14,114 nt of DNA from Planctomycetes bacterium UBA1135 (lineage in GTDB: Bacteria; Planctomycetota; UBA1135): NCBI GenBank assembly GCA_002311925.1, contig DCAK01000090.1, positions 1 to 14,114 on the forward strand, given 5' to 3'. This document shows, piece by piece, positions 7,936-14,114 of the stretch (the stretch's first letter is position 1; the number at the start of each line of letters is the position of its first letter). Made by a program: the position numbers and the translations under genes. The notes under the pieces were generated by a model. The model did no database searches, was not told the DNA's origin, and worked only from the letters and a program-made list of their open reading frames with translations.

Positions 7936-8855
7936 AGCGGGTTTCCTCGCGTCGAACTTTCGAGCCGAACGGGAGCTTCCCTCCAGGTTCGGTGGCAGGA
8001 AAGGCAGGCCCTCTTCACTGAGCGGAACTCCGCGTCCGCCTTCTCCCGGTCTCCCTTCAGGACCGCCGCATGCAGGATCCGCGCCCTTTGTCGAACCTGG
8101 TCCAGCGCACGAGGGAAGGCAGGGTCTTCAGCCGCCGGCCCGACCCCCGGAACCTGAAGACCTTCGAAGGCTTCGAGAAGGATGAGGGTTTCCCGGGCAG
8201 GGTCGATATCCGGATGATTGGGCGGGATTTCCCAATCCTCCTTGCGGCAATCCTCCACCCGGTCCCAAATCCGATCGATTCTCGCCATGGCCGCCGTGAA
8301 ATCGGCGACCCGAGCCACTTCGACCAGGGCCGGGGCCGCGGAGATGTCGGTGGGGCTTTGGAAATCAGCCACCGCCTGCCAGAGGCCAAGGTATCCGGGG
8401 TTGGTCCCCGCTTTCTCAAGAACCCGGGCCGCCTCTTCGGCTCCGCAGCCCGTCCGTTCACGAAGAGCGAGAGCGGCAGCCGTTGGCCCACGATGGGTTC
8501 CATGGTGGCAATGGAAAAACCATGGCCCCGACTTTTCCCGCAACACCTTGACGATGGATTGAAGAATCGGAGCCGAAACCTTGTCGTAACGCATGGGGAT
8601 GTGGACCGTCTCCAGACCGGCGGCCCGCGCTGAAGCGACATCGGGAATCGCCCCGTCCACGCAAATCACCGTGCGAACCCCTTGCGCCGCCAGGTACTGG
8701 AAGGCCTTCAAGCCCGAGGGCTGGCCACCGGTCCAGATTGCCTCGGATACCTGCAACAGGCGGGGGGGCTGGTCGGCAACGGCGGCGGGTTCCCCCAAAA
8801 CGCATGCCCCCCCCACGATCGTCTGGACGGTGAGGACGAAGAAGAGGCGGCGCAT
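7932..8855 (-). CDS. Exported dual-specificity-type phosphatase fused to a C-terminal cytochrome c domain
   Basis: 307 residues from the ATG at 8855, preceded by GGAAA 7-8 nt upstream. The N-terminus MRRLFFVLTVQTIVGG is a Sec signal ending near AVA-DQ, so the protein is periplasmic. Residues ~33-165 are a tyrosine/dual-specificity phosphatase-like domain: WTGGQPSG, GVRTVICVDGAIPDV, VHIPMRYD, then the P-loop FHCHHGTHRGPTAAA, giving a CX5R motif with Cys116 and Arg122 and Gly where Ser/Thr is usual. Asp91 could be the general acid. Residues ~175-307 are helical and end with CLSCH (Cys284, Cys287, His288), a covalent haem c site near the C-terminus, as in four-helix cytochrome c' proteins. Similar fusions occur, to my recollection, in Planctomycetota. 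The substrate is unknown, and a redox-gated phosphatase is only an inference. The gap upstream to the TrpD2-like gene is 107 nt. The upstream open frame beyond 8855 lies mostly inside the neighbouring gene and is a shadow. Confidence 0.85.
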   Translation of the reverse strand: MRRLFFVLTVQTIVGGACVLGEPAAVADQPPRLLQVSEAIWTGGQPSGLKAFQYLAAQGVRTVICVDGAIPDVASARAAGLETVHIPMRYDKVSAPILQSIVKVLREKSGPWFFHCHHGTHRGPTAAALALRERTGCGAEEAARVLEKAGTNPGYLGLWQAVADFQSPTDISAAPALVEVARVADFTAAMARIDRIWDRVEDCRKEDWEIPPNHPDIDPARETLILLEAFEGLQVPGVGPAAEDPAFPRALDQVRQRARILHAAVLKGDREKADAEFRSVKRACLSCHRTWREAPVRLESSTRGNPL

Positions 8856-8959
8856 GGGTCTTTTCCAGTGCAAAGGTCGTGCCAAGGGTTTCACCGTGGA
8901 AAGAAGGGAAAAAGGTACCCCTGAGGGCACATCGAGCTTCCGAAAACTCCTTGAAGGAT

Positions 8960-8979
8960 GGCTCAGCCCTTCTTGAGCC
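8960..8979 (-). terminator. Stem-loop over the stop codon of the TrpD2-like gene
   Basis: On the minus strand GGCTCA and TGAGCC form a perfect 6-bp stem with an 8-nt loop, and the TGA stop lies in the descending arm. No T-tract follows, so it is a weak terminator candidate at best. It may separate or dampen expression of the phosphatase-cytochrome gene downstream, or protect the 3' end. Confidence 0.25.
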
Positions 8980-9991
8980 CCTCCAGAACGGAACCGGCCT
9001 TCCCGGATTCGATGGCTTGGCGGGCCATGCCCACTCCACCCGCCAGGTCGCGGGTCCGCCCTCCCAGGCGCAGGATGAGAGCCGCGCAAAGAAGGACGCA
9101 GGCGAGAGCGGGGCCCTCCGTGTTGAGCAAGGCTTCTTCCTGGGCGAGAACCGCGGCTTCCAATCGATTCTCGTGCATCTGGGGGGGCTCGCCGGCGCAA
9201 GCCAGGCCGAAATCTCCGGGTTCGAGCCGAAGCGGGCTCTTGCCGCTTTCGGAAAGTTCCATTCCGCGAGTGGAAGAGGAAACTGCGGGGTCGATGGAAC
9301 CTTCCAGGCCCTGCAGAACCACCGCGTTGTGGTGACCCAGCGCGGCGAGAGTGTCTCCGGCAAGCGCAAGAACCGGACCCGGACGGGATGCCACCAGAAC
9401 CCGACTTCCGGGGGGGGCCAGGAGCTTGCAGACGATGTCGGGCAGGCATCGCAAACCCATGCGGTCCTCCACATCCAGAAGAACCTCCCAAGAGGGGTCG
9501 GCCGAGGTCGGCCTCCAACAGGCGAGCCCGTGGGAGGCAAGGTCGTTTCCCACCGCCGCACCATCACTTTCCACCGGTCCGACGAGGCGGTCGTAAAGGT
9601 CGGCCAAAGTGATGCCCTCCCCTTCGGCATGGGGCGCCGATTGAATCAGGACCGGGGTCCCGCTGGCCACGGCCGCTGCGGCGGCCGCCAAACCCAGGGG
9701 AGGATGGGTCTTCTTCCCCAACCTGGATGTCCCCAGGACGACCGCGCCCTCGGGGAGTTCGGGGAATTCCAAGTAACTGCGCGCGCCCCGGGCGAAGCCG
9801 ACGAGTTCGTCGGACGAGGTCCCCTTGCTTCGCAGGCAGGAAAAAAAGGAGGCAATCAGAACTGGGTCGGCCTGGTCGTCCACCAGAGTGTCCCAAACTT
9901 CCTGAGCCTCACTCGAGCTCAGATTGCGGGCGTCCGAGGGCCCATGCTCTCCGCCAGCTTTCTGAAGCCAGCGGCGCAACTCCCCGCTCAT
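8963..9991 (-). CDS. TrpD2/YbiB-like anthranilate phosphoribosyltransferase-fold protein
   Basis: 342 residues with the nucleoside phosphorylase / AnPRT fold. A small helical N-terminal domain (LSSSEAQEVWDTLVDDQADPV ... RSKGTSSDELVGFARG) precedes an alpha/beta domain with SGTPVLIQSAPHAEGEGITLADLY and a C-terminal helical end ALACVLLCAALILRL ... GMARQAIESGKAGSVLEGL. True TrpD enzymes carry a GTGGD phosphate-binding loop. Here the matching stretch reads VLGTSRLGKKTHPPLGLA, lacking it, which is typical of the TrpD2 group. E. coli YbiB of that group binds nucleic acid and lacks tryptophan-pathway activity. No trp genes are nearby, so tryptophan synthesis is not supported. It starts 3 nt after the Bcp stop with a poor Shine-Dalgarno sequence, so it is probably translated by coupling with the peroxiredoxin gene. 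Confidence 0.8.
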   Translation of the reverse strand: MSGELRRWLQKAGGEHGPSDARNLSSSEAQEVWDTLVDDQADPVLIASFFSCLRSKGTSSDELVGFARGARSYLEFPELPEGAVVLGTSRLGKKTHPPLGLAAAAAAVASGTPVLIQSAPHAEGEGITLADLYDRLVGPVESDGAAVGNDLASHGLACWRPTSADPSWEVLLDVEDRMGLRCLPDIVCKLLAPPGSRVLVASRPGPVLALAGDTLAALGHHNAVVLQGLEGSIDPAVSSSTRGMELSESGKSPLRLEPGDFGLACAGEPPQMHENRLEAAVLAQEEALLNTEGPALACVLLCAALILRLGGRTRDLAGGVGMARQAIESGKAGSVLEGLKKG

Positions 9992-9994
9992 TTC

Positions 9995-10522
9995 TCAGCC
10001 GGCCCGCTCCTCGCGGAGCGTGGCGAGAATCTTTTCGACATGACCCTTCACGCGAACATTGTCCCAAATGCGAACAATCTTCCCCGACGGGTCAACCAGA
10101 AAGGAGGAGCGGACGATGCCCAGATAGGTGCGGCCGTAATTCTTCTTCTCGCGCCAGGCGCCGTACTTGTTGGCCACTCGAGCATCTCGGTCCACGAGAA
10201 CGGAAAAAGAGAGGTCGTACTTTTCGGCGAAGCGAATGTGAGAGTCCCTGTCGTCGGGAGAAATCCCCACAACCACGGCGCCCTCCTTTTCAAATTCTTT
10301 CTTGAGGTCGCGAAAGGCGCAGGCCTCGGTGGTGCAGCCGGGAGTGTCGTCCTTGGGATAAAAATAGACCACCACCCAGCGTCCTCGATGTTCGGTCAGT
10401 CGAACCTTCCCGTTCTGGGAGGGGAGTGTGAAGGCAGGGGCGCGTGTGCCTTCCTTGAGGATGGGGTTGGCCAAGGGGGAGAGGGTGACCGGAGGAATCG
10501 GGGGATGCCGGTCGCTCCCCAA
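9995..10522 (-). CDS. bcp: Thioredoxin-dependent peroxiredoxin, Bcp/PrxQ type
   Basis: Reduces hydrogen peroxide and organic hydroperoxides in the cytosol with thioredoxin. Domain: GTRAPAFTLPSQNG, VVVYFYPKDDTPGCTTEACAFRD, GAVVVGISPDD, DLSFSVLVDRDARVANKYGAW, RSSFLVDPSGKIVRIW. The PxxxTxxC motif gives the peroxidatic Cys63, with the likely resolving Cys68 five residues on, as in the atypical 2-Cys Bcp class (175-aa numbering). The start is uncertain. There is no ATG before the conserved domain, and the TTG at 10522 follows an in-frame TAA directly, with GGGAG 11 nt upstream. A second TTG (LANPILKEG) about 16 codons in has no Shine-Dalgarno sequence. It lies 24 nt after the third amidohydrolase-like gene and probably shares its transcript. 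Confidence 0.92.
   Translation of the reverse strand: MGSDRHPPIPPVTLSPLANPILKEGTRAPAFTLPSQNGKVRLTEHRGRWVVVYFYPKDDTPGCTTEACAFRDLKKEFEKEGAVVVGISPDDRDSHIRFAEKYDLSFSVLVDRDARVANKYGAWREKKNYGRTYLGIVRSSFLVDPSGKIVRIWDNVRVKGHVEKILATLREERAG
10005..10020 (-). promoter_or_regulatory. GNRA-type hairpin near the end of bcp, upstream of the TrpD2-like start
   Basis: The minus strand reads CGCTCC-GCGA-GGAGCG, a perfect 6-bp stem capped by a GCGA tetraloop, ending 13 nt before the next ATG. The only strong purine run before that start (GAGGAG) is partly in this stem. It is also coding sequence for LREERA, so the pairing may be incidental. Confidence 0.3.
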
Positions 10523-10546
10523 TTATGACGACGCTCCCGGTTTGGT

Positions 10547-11836
10547 CTAGTCCTGGCTTTCCCTCGGGCGGATGTGGGCGAAGTAAGGGGCCGTCGCCTT
10601 GTCGTAGACCACCTTGCCATTCACCACCGCCCACTGGACGAAGGTGCGGTAGTCGAAAAGGTCGCCGTCGCAGACGATGATGTCGGCATCCTTGCCGGTT
10701 TCCAGGGAACCCACCCGGTCCGACACGCCCAGGATTCCGGCGGCGTCCATGGTGAGGGCCCTGAGGGCCTCCTTCTGAGGCAACCCGCCGCGAATTGCGA
10801 AGGCGGCCTCCATGGCCAGGGCCAGGAGGTCGCGCCCGGCGATGCCACCCCGGTCGATGGAGGCTCGCTTGGGAATGATTGCGAAGGGAATTCCGGCCGC
10901 ATGAAGGATGGCGGCGTTTTCAATGCTCCAGCCGCTGTCCCTGTTGAGCCGGGAGTCGGCTTGGCGCTTGGCGCGCGGGGAAATCACGAGAGAGGTTCCG
11001 GTGCGGCCTAGACGACCCGCGCAGGCCCAGGCTTCCTGCCCCCCCCAGACCACGGACTTCATTGGGTATTCCTCGAGGAAGTCGCAGACCGCCAGAAGGT
11101 CCTTGAGCCCGGACGCGTTGAAGCGGGCCGTTTTTTCGCCCCGCAGAAGAGCGAGGTGGTTGCTGTCGACCTCCTTGTCCGAAGGCGGGTCCCCCTTGTC
11201 GGGGTCGGGGTCGAGCTCGTGCTCGCGCGCGGCGCGCATGTGGTCGCGGGCCTTGTCCAGGCTTGCCCGCAAGCCGCGTCGTCCGCCGGGAGAGGTCGAG
11301 GTGTAGGACAGTGTCACCCAGGGACCGTTGGCCGTGAGCAGGCCGTCCAGCGAGCCGCGGGTGAGCTTGGCGACGGCGTTGCCTGCCTGAACGGTCGTGA
11401 TGCCCCCCGCCAGGGCCAGATCGACATTGATGGAGAAGGGGTCGAAGGAATCCCGGATTCCGGTACCGCTGCCCGAAACCACGCCGCTGGAATTCACGGC
11501 CACCAGGCCTGGATAGACATGGTGTCCCTTGGCGTCGATAACCCGAGCGCCTTCGGGGACCCGCACCCGCGAGCCAATCTTCATGATGCGCCCGTTCTTG
11601 CACAGGACGGTGGCGCGCGGAAGAGTGCCCCGAGTCACGGTGTGGACCCGTCCCCCGACGATGGCGAGGTAGGGACTTTCCTCCTCGGCCTCCTCCTCTT
11701 CTTCCTCGTCAGCCTCCTCCTCGGGGTCCTCGACGATTTCCTCCGTCGTTTCCTCCTCGGCAGGGGCCGGAACCTCGGGCGGAGGAGTCTCCTCTTGGAG
11801 AACGGGGAAAAGTAGGAAAAACGGGGCCAGCATCAT
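10547..11836 (-). CDS. Amidohydrolase-family paralog 3: exported, poly-Glu N-terminus, metal ligands lost
   Basis: 429 residues from the ATG at 11836 (MMLAPFFLLFPVLQ), with AAGGAGG 7 nt upstream and an ATGA overlap with the preceding gene. A short signal peptide is followed by a Glu-rich segment (~26-53) and then an amidohydrolase fold: LAIVGGRVHTVTRG, NGRIMKIGSRVRVPEGARVIDAKG, ALAGGITTV, and a C-terminal EALRALTMDAAGILGVSDRVG followed by SLETGKDADIIVCDG. The usual PGLIDxHxH reads YPGLVAVNSSG, so the first two His are gone. The position of a later ligand His (SHG in paralog 1) reads WGG, and the ligand Asp region reads AIIPK. It is therefore probably not a metal-dependent hydrolase but a pseudo-enzyme partner or a protein with another role. 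The longer open frame up to 12076 lies in the neighbouring gene and is rejected. Confidence 0.85.
   Translation of the reverse strand: MMLAPFFLLFPVLQEETPPPEVPAPAEEETTEEIVEDPEEEADEEEEEEAEEESPYLAIVGGRVHTVTRGTLPRATVLCKNGRIMKIGSRVRVPEGARVIDAKGHHVYPGLVAVNSSGVVSGSGTGIRDSFDPFSINVDLALAGGITTVQAGNAVAKLTRGSLDGLLTANGPWVTLSYTSTSPGGRRGLRASLDKARDHMRAAREHELDPDPDKGDPPSDKEVDSNHLALLRGEKTARFNASGLKDLLAVCDFLEEYPMKSVVWGGQEAWACAGRLGRTGTSLVISPRAKRQADSRLNRDSGWSIENAAILHAAGIPFAIIPKRASIDRGGIAGRDLLALAMEAAFAIRGGLPQKEALRALTMDAAGILGVSDRVGSLETGKDADIIVCDGDLFDYRTFVQWAVVNGKVVYDKATAPYFAHIRPRESQD
11675..11761 (-). repeat. Poly-acidic low-complexity segment in amidohydrolase paralog 3
   Basis: Residues ~26-54 are dominated by Glu with a few Asp (EEETTEEIVEDPEEEADEE, then further Glu), encoded by GAG/GAA-rich triplet repeats. 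It sits between the signal peptide and the folded domain, so it should be a disordered, strongly negative periplasmic tether. Confidence 0.8.
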
Positions 11837-13185
11837 GCGTCCTCCTCCTTGGAGCGGTCCCAGACCACTTCGCCGTCGGCCACCAGGAAACGAACCTGGG
11901 AAACCGGATCGAGAGGATCGCCATCCAGGACCATGAAGTTGGCCTTGCCGCCGGATGCAAGGGGAGCCACCCGGTCCTCGACGCCCAGGGATACCGCTGG
12001 CCCGACGGTGACGGCTTTCAGGGCGGCGCTGCGGTCGAGGCCCTCCGCAACGAGGTGGGCCAATCGGGCGCGCCACTCGCGAACCCCGGTGAGGGAATCG
12101 GATGCCGGGGACAAGGTCAGGTTTTCCACTCCTGCAGCCAGGAATTCGGCCGGAAGATTGCAGCGCAGGCGGGTGTAGGGGAGGAAGCTCATGCGGGCTG
12201 GCAGGTCCACCCGCACCCCGGCCTCGGCGACACCATCCGCGATCTCGAACAGGTTCGTGGTTTGGCCGTGGCGGAAGACGATTCCGCGGGCATGCTCACG
12301 GTCACCGATGACTTCCCTCCAATGCAACCATTCGGCTGCGTTGTCGAGCCAGATTTCAGCGACCCGCTTTCCCTGGACCCATTCGACGATGGGTTCCAGG
12401 TCGGCACCAATTTCTGGAGGGGTGAATTCCTCGGGCGGAGCTTTCTCCTCCTCCCCCGCCCCCTTCTTTCCATCTTCCGGCTTGCCTTCGGCGGCCTTCT
12501 TCCCCTCTCCCTTCTTCTTGTCTTCGCCCGCCTTCTTGGCATCCTCGGCCTTCTTCTTCTCCTTCTCCTCCCATTCCTTGCGCGCCTTTTCCCACGCGGC
12601 CCTGGCATCGGATTCCTTCTGGATGGCCTCCTCGGCGTTCTTGAAAGCGTCCCGGACGGCATCCTTGCCCCGGGTGCTGGCGTCCAGGGTCACCTTCAGG
12701 TGAAGGTCGCCGATGACGGGTTCGGGACGCGGCGATTCAGAAACTGAGGAAATGACCGAGGTGCGGCCGGGAATTCCTGAACCGGGAGGATCGACCCCGA
12801 TGAGCAGAACCCCCTCGGCGCGGAGGTCCTCGAGGGTGTCCTCATCCAGCCAAAGGGAATCGGAGGCGGTGTGACGGCTGTTGCGACCGAAACCGCGCGA
12901 GTCCTCAACCAGGAACCCGGCGTGCCCCAAAACCAAGGGCGGCATGAGGACGGATCCCTGGCCGCGCAAGTCGTGCACAACGGCCCGGTCGGGAATCACC
13001 ACCGCTCGGCCCATCTTCTCGATGATGCCCTCCCGCACCAGGACCACCGCATTCTCGAGGGCCTCCCCGTCCAGGGTCTCGATGCGGTCCACCCGAAAAA
13101 CGAGGGCCCGGCCTCGGGGGGCTTGAGCTTCGTCCTCCTGGAATGGAGCGAAGAAGACGGGAGCAAGAAGAAGAGCGGAGAGCAT
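11833..13185 (-). CDS. Amidohydrolase-family paralog 2: exported, with large Lys/Glu-rich insert and degenerate metal site
   Basis: 450 residues from the ATG at 13185, 2 nt after the stop of paralog 1. The start MLSALLLAPVFFAPFQ is a signal peptide and lies exactly where an operon start is expected, so the longer open frame to 13395 is rejected. The N-terminal beta-sandwich half (ALVFRVDRIETLDG, VVLVREGIIEKMG) and C-terminal half (SAALKAVTVGPAVSLGVEDR, ANFMVLDGDPLDP, FLVADGEVVWDR) are amidohydrolase-like. The first metal motif is replaced by LMPPLVLGHAGFLVEDS, without HxH. A later block (RGIVFRHGQTTNLFEIADGV) keeps one His. The stretch aligned with VHT of paralog 1 reads IWLDNAAEW. Residues ~175-250 are a Lys/Glu/Ala-rich insertion likely to form a charged helix. 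Activity is doubtful. I infer that it is a structural partner of paralog 1. Confidence 0.85.
   Translation of the reverse strand: MLSALLLAPVFFAPFQEDEAQAPRGRALVFRVDRIETLDGEALENAVVLVREGIIEKMGRAVVIPDRAVVHDLRGQGSVLMPPLVLGHAGFLVEDSRGFGRNSRHTASDSLWLDEDTLEDLRAEGVLLIGVDPPGSGIPGRTSVISSVSESPRPEPVIGDLHLKVTLDASTRGKDAVRDAFKNAEEAIQKESDARAAWEKARKEWEEKEKKKAEDAKKAGEDKKKGEGKKAAEGKPEDGKKGAGEEEKAPPEEFTPPEIGADLEPIVEWVQGKRVAEIWLDNAAEWLHWREVIGDREHARGIVFRHGQTTNLFEIADGVAEAGVRVDLPARMSFLPYTRLRCNLPAEFLAAGVENLTLSPASDSLTGVREWRARLAHLVAEGLDRSAALKAVTVGPAVSLGVEDRVAPLASGGKANFMVLDGDPLDPVSQVRFLVADGEVVWDRSKEEDA
11844..11850 (-). promoter_or_regulatory. Strong ribosome binding site fixing the start of amidohydrolase paralog 3
   Basis: On the minus strand AAGGAGGAGGACGCATGATG places a perfect AAGGAGG 7 nt before the first ATG (11836). 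It lies inside the end of the upstream gene. It supports the short start with its signal peptide over the longer open frame. Confidence 0.75.
12436..12663 (-). repeat. Charged low-complexity insert (Lys/Glu/Ala) in amidohydrolase paralog 2
   Basis: Residues ~175-250 begin as a helical stretch (FKNAEEAIQKESDARAAWEK) and pass into KEKKKAEDAKKAGEDKKKG and further Lys/Glu/Gly repeats, ending in Pro/Glu. On the plus strand this is a long pyrimidine-rich tract. It is inserted between the two halves of the enzyme-like fold and has no counterpart in the neighbouring paralogs. Confidence 0.8.
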
Positions 13186-13187
13186 GC

Positions 13188-14114
13188 TTAGTAGAGCTGG
13201 GCCTCGCGGATGTCGTAGGTGATTTCCCCGTCCACCAGAACCATCTGGACTGGCGAGCGTGGGTCGAGGGGCGAGCCCGCCTTGACGACGATGTCGGCGT
13301 CGAGCCCGGGAATCAGGCGGCCGATGCGGTCGGCGGCGAGAATCTGGCTGGCGGGGTCGGAGTTGATGGATTCCAACGCGGTCCAGGTCGAGCACCCGAA
13401 CCGCTCGGCGATGGTGGCCTGAAAGATGAATTCCTCCTGGGGGATGACATTGGCGTCGGTTTGCACGGAAATGTTGGTGTTGCCTGCGCTTTCAAAAGCC
13501 TCGACTAGGCCACGGAATTGGTTGCGGGCATGAAAACGAGCGTCGAAGTTCCGGGGACCGATGTTCAGGCTGACGCCGGTCTTGGCGATGGCTTCGCCCA
13601 CCATGTAGCCGGAAAAGGAACCGTGGCTGACGATGACCGGGACCCCGGCCTCAAGATGAAACATGCGCACCGTTCCGTAGGTGTCGCGGGCGCCGGCTGT
13701 GTGAACCAGGAAGGGGTATTCGCCCCGGAAGATGCCGGCGATATGGGCGACTGAAGGGTCGTCGGGGTCGGGGTTTTCCGCCTCCTCCCGCGCCCGGTCG
13801 AGCCACCATCGCAACATCCACCACATTCCCATCCGCGTGGCTCCCAGGTCGCCGCCCCCCCGCTCGGGGTTGTAACCCTGGGCCACCTTGACCGAACCTG
13901 GATTCCGAAGGACCGCGTCGTCCACCTCGAGGGTGTTCTTCAGCTTCACCAGCACCCCGGCTCCGGAAATATTGGTGCCGGACCCTGGAATCGCGTTGAC
14001 TGTGGTCACCCCTCCCGCGCAACCGGTGCGGTAGTCGAAGTTCCAGGGGACCACGGTGTCGAGAACGCGCAGCTCGGGGTTGTCTGGGTTCACCATGTCG
14101 TTGATGTCGCCCCA
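13188..14114 (-). CDS. Amidohydrolase-family paralog 1, metal ligands visible, 5' end beyond the window
   Basis: The frame is open to the window edge (WGDIND precedes the Met at 14096), so 308 residues are seen and the N-terminus with its expected HxH is missing. It belongs to the imidazolonepropionase / exported amidohydrolase-like group: CAGGVTTVNAIPGSGTNISG, VKVAQGYNPERGGGDLGATRMG (the group's GENPKR ... TRMG motif), and ALESINSDPASQILAADRIG then RLIPGLDADIVVKAGSPLDP. Counting from the Met at 14096, likely metal or catalytic residues are His132 (FLVHTAG), His158 (VIVSHGS) and Asp214 (SVQTDAN). Relatives often act on cyclic amides, dipeptides or imides, and the substrate here cannot be told. 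Its stop is followed after 2 nt by the next paralog. It is the likely catalytic member of the trio. Confidence 0.9.
   Translation of the reverse strand, partial: WGDINDMVNPDNPELRVLDTVVPWNFDYRTGCAGGVTTVNAIPGSGTNISGAGVLVKLKNTLEVDDAVLRNPGSVKVAQGYNPERGGGDLGATRMGMWWMLRWWLDRAREEAENPDPDDPSVAHIAGIFRGEYPFLVHTAGARDTYGTVRMFHLEAGVPVIVSHGSFSGYMVGEAIAKTGVSLNIGPRNFDARFHARNQFRGLVEAFESAGNTNISVQTDANVIPQEEFIFQATIAERFGCSTWTALESINSDPASQILAADRIGRLIPGLDADIVVKAGSPLDPRSPVQMVLVDGEITYDIREAQLY

Noticed and set aside
8856..9518. N-terminal extension of the phosphatase-cytochrome frame
   Set aside because: The extension is low-complexity Arg/Ser/Gly/Pro sequence, mostly antisense-register reading of the TrpD2-like gene. 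The ATG at 8855 has a signal peptide and a Shine-Dalgarno sequence.
8879..10528. 549-codon plus-strand open frame
   Set aside because: It is antisense to the TrpD2-like and bcp genes, shows no recognisable motif, and is rich in Gly/Pro/Arg/His as expected of a shadow frame in high-G+C DNA.
11837..12076. Upstream extension of amidohydrolase paralog 3
   Set aside because: It lies within paralog 2 in another frame and has Arg/Gly/Pro-rich composition. The start at 11836 has a perfect Shine-Dalgarno sequence and a signal peptide.
12430..12610. Pyrimidine-rich plus-strand tract as a possible non-coding regulatory or triplex element
   Set aside because: It is fully explained by Lys and Glu codons of the charged insert on the minus strand.
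13186..13395. Upstream extension of amidohydrolase paralog 2
   Set aside because: It lies within paralog 1 in another frame and is Arg/His/Pro-rich. The start at 13185 follows the upstream stop by 2 nt and begins a signal peptide.

Overview
The window has two halves that differ in base composition and gene content and meet at about 7.44-7.54 kb. In 60-base lines counted by hand, the left half runs from about 40 to 50% G+C (lines at 4861 and 5041) and the right half from about 60 to 73% (lines at 11041 and 13261). The change falls between the line at 7441 (23/60) and the line at 7561 (40/60). There are no rRNA or tRNA genes, CRISPR arrays or insertion sequences, and no gene-free stretch over 300 bases. 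All genes but one are on the minus strand. Both halves look like free-living Gram-negative bacteria. The right half most resembles Planctomycetota: an HCHHG-type phosphatase fused to a cytochrome, strings of amidohydrolase-family proteins, and pilin-like proteins ending in a GEIRAN-type motif. The left half could be the same phylum or a related one such as Verrucomicrobiota. These assignments are inferences from protein style.

Left half, read on the minus strand from 7287 to 1: a type IA topoisomerase of the topoisomerase III type with a lysine-repeat tail (topB-like); cytidine deaminase (cdd), joined to it by an ATGA stop/start overlap; a short membrane-anchored histidine-rich protein; a lipoprotein adaptor; and the first ~626 residues of an HME-type RND permease, cut by the window edge. 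The last three form a metal-efflux operon. An outer-membrane channel is not in view.

Right half, read on the minus strand from 14114 to 7932: three consecutive amidohydrolase-family paralogs, tightly coupled (2-nt gap, then ATGA overlap); a Bcp-type peroxiredoxin; a TrpD2/YbiB-like phosphoribosyltransferase-fold protein 3 nt downstream of it; and a secreted phosphatase-cytochrome c fusion. One short plus-strand gene at 7516-7935 encodes a pilin-like protein. It meets the phosphatase gene tail to tail, with both stop codons inside one CTAG.

The most notable points are: (1) in the amidohydrolase trio, only the first copy keeps recognisable metal ligands in the visible part, while the second carries a long Lys/Glu insert and the third a poly-Glu N-terminus, which suggests an exported complex with pseudo-enzyme subunits; (2) the phosphatase-cytochrome fusion; (3) the sharp compositional junction, which may be a transfer boundary or a chimeric assembly join, next to a pilin gene whose cleavage-site glycine is missing.
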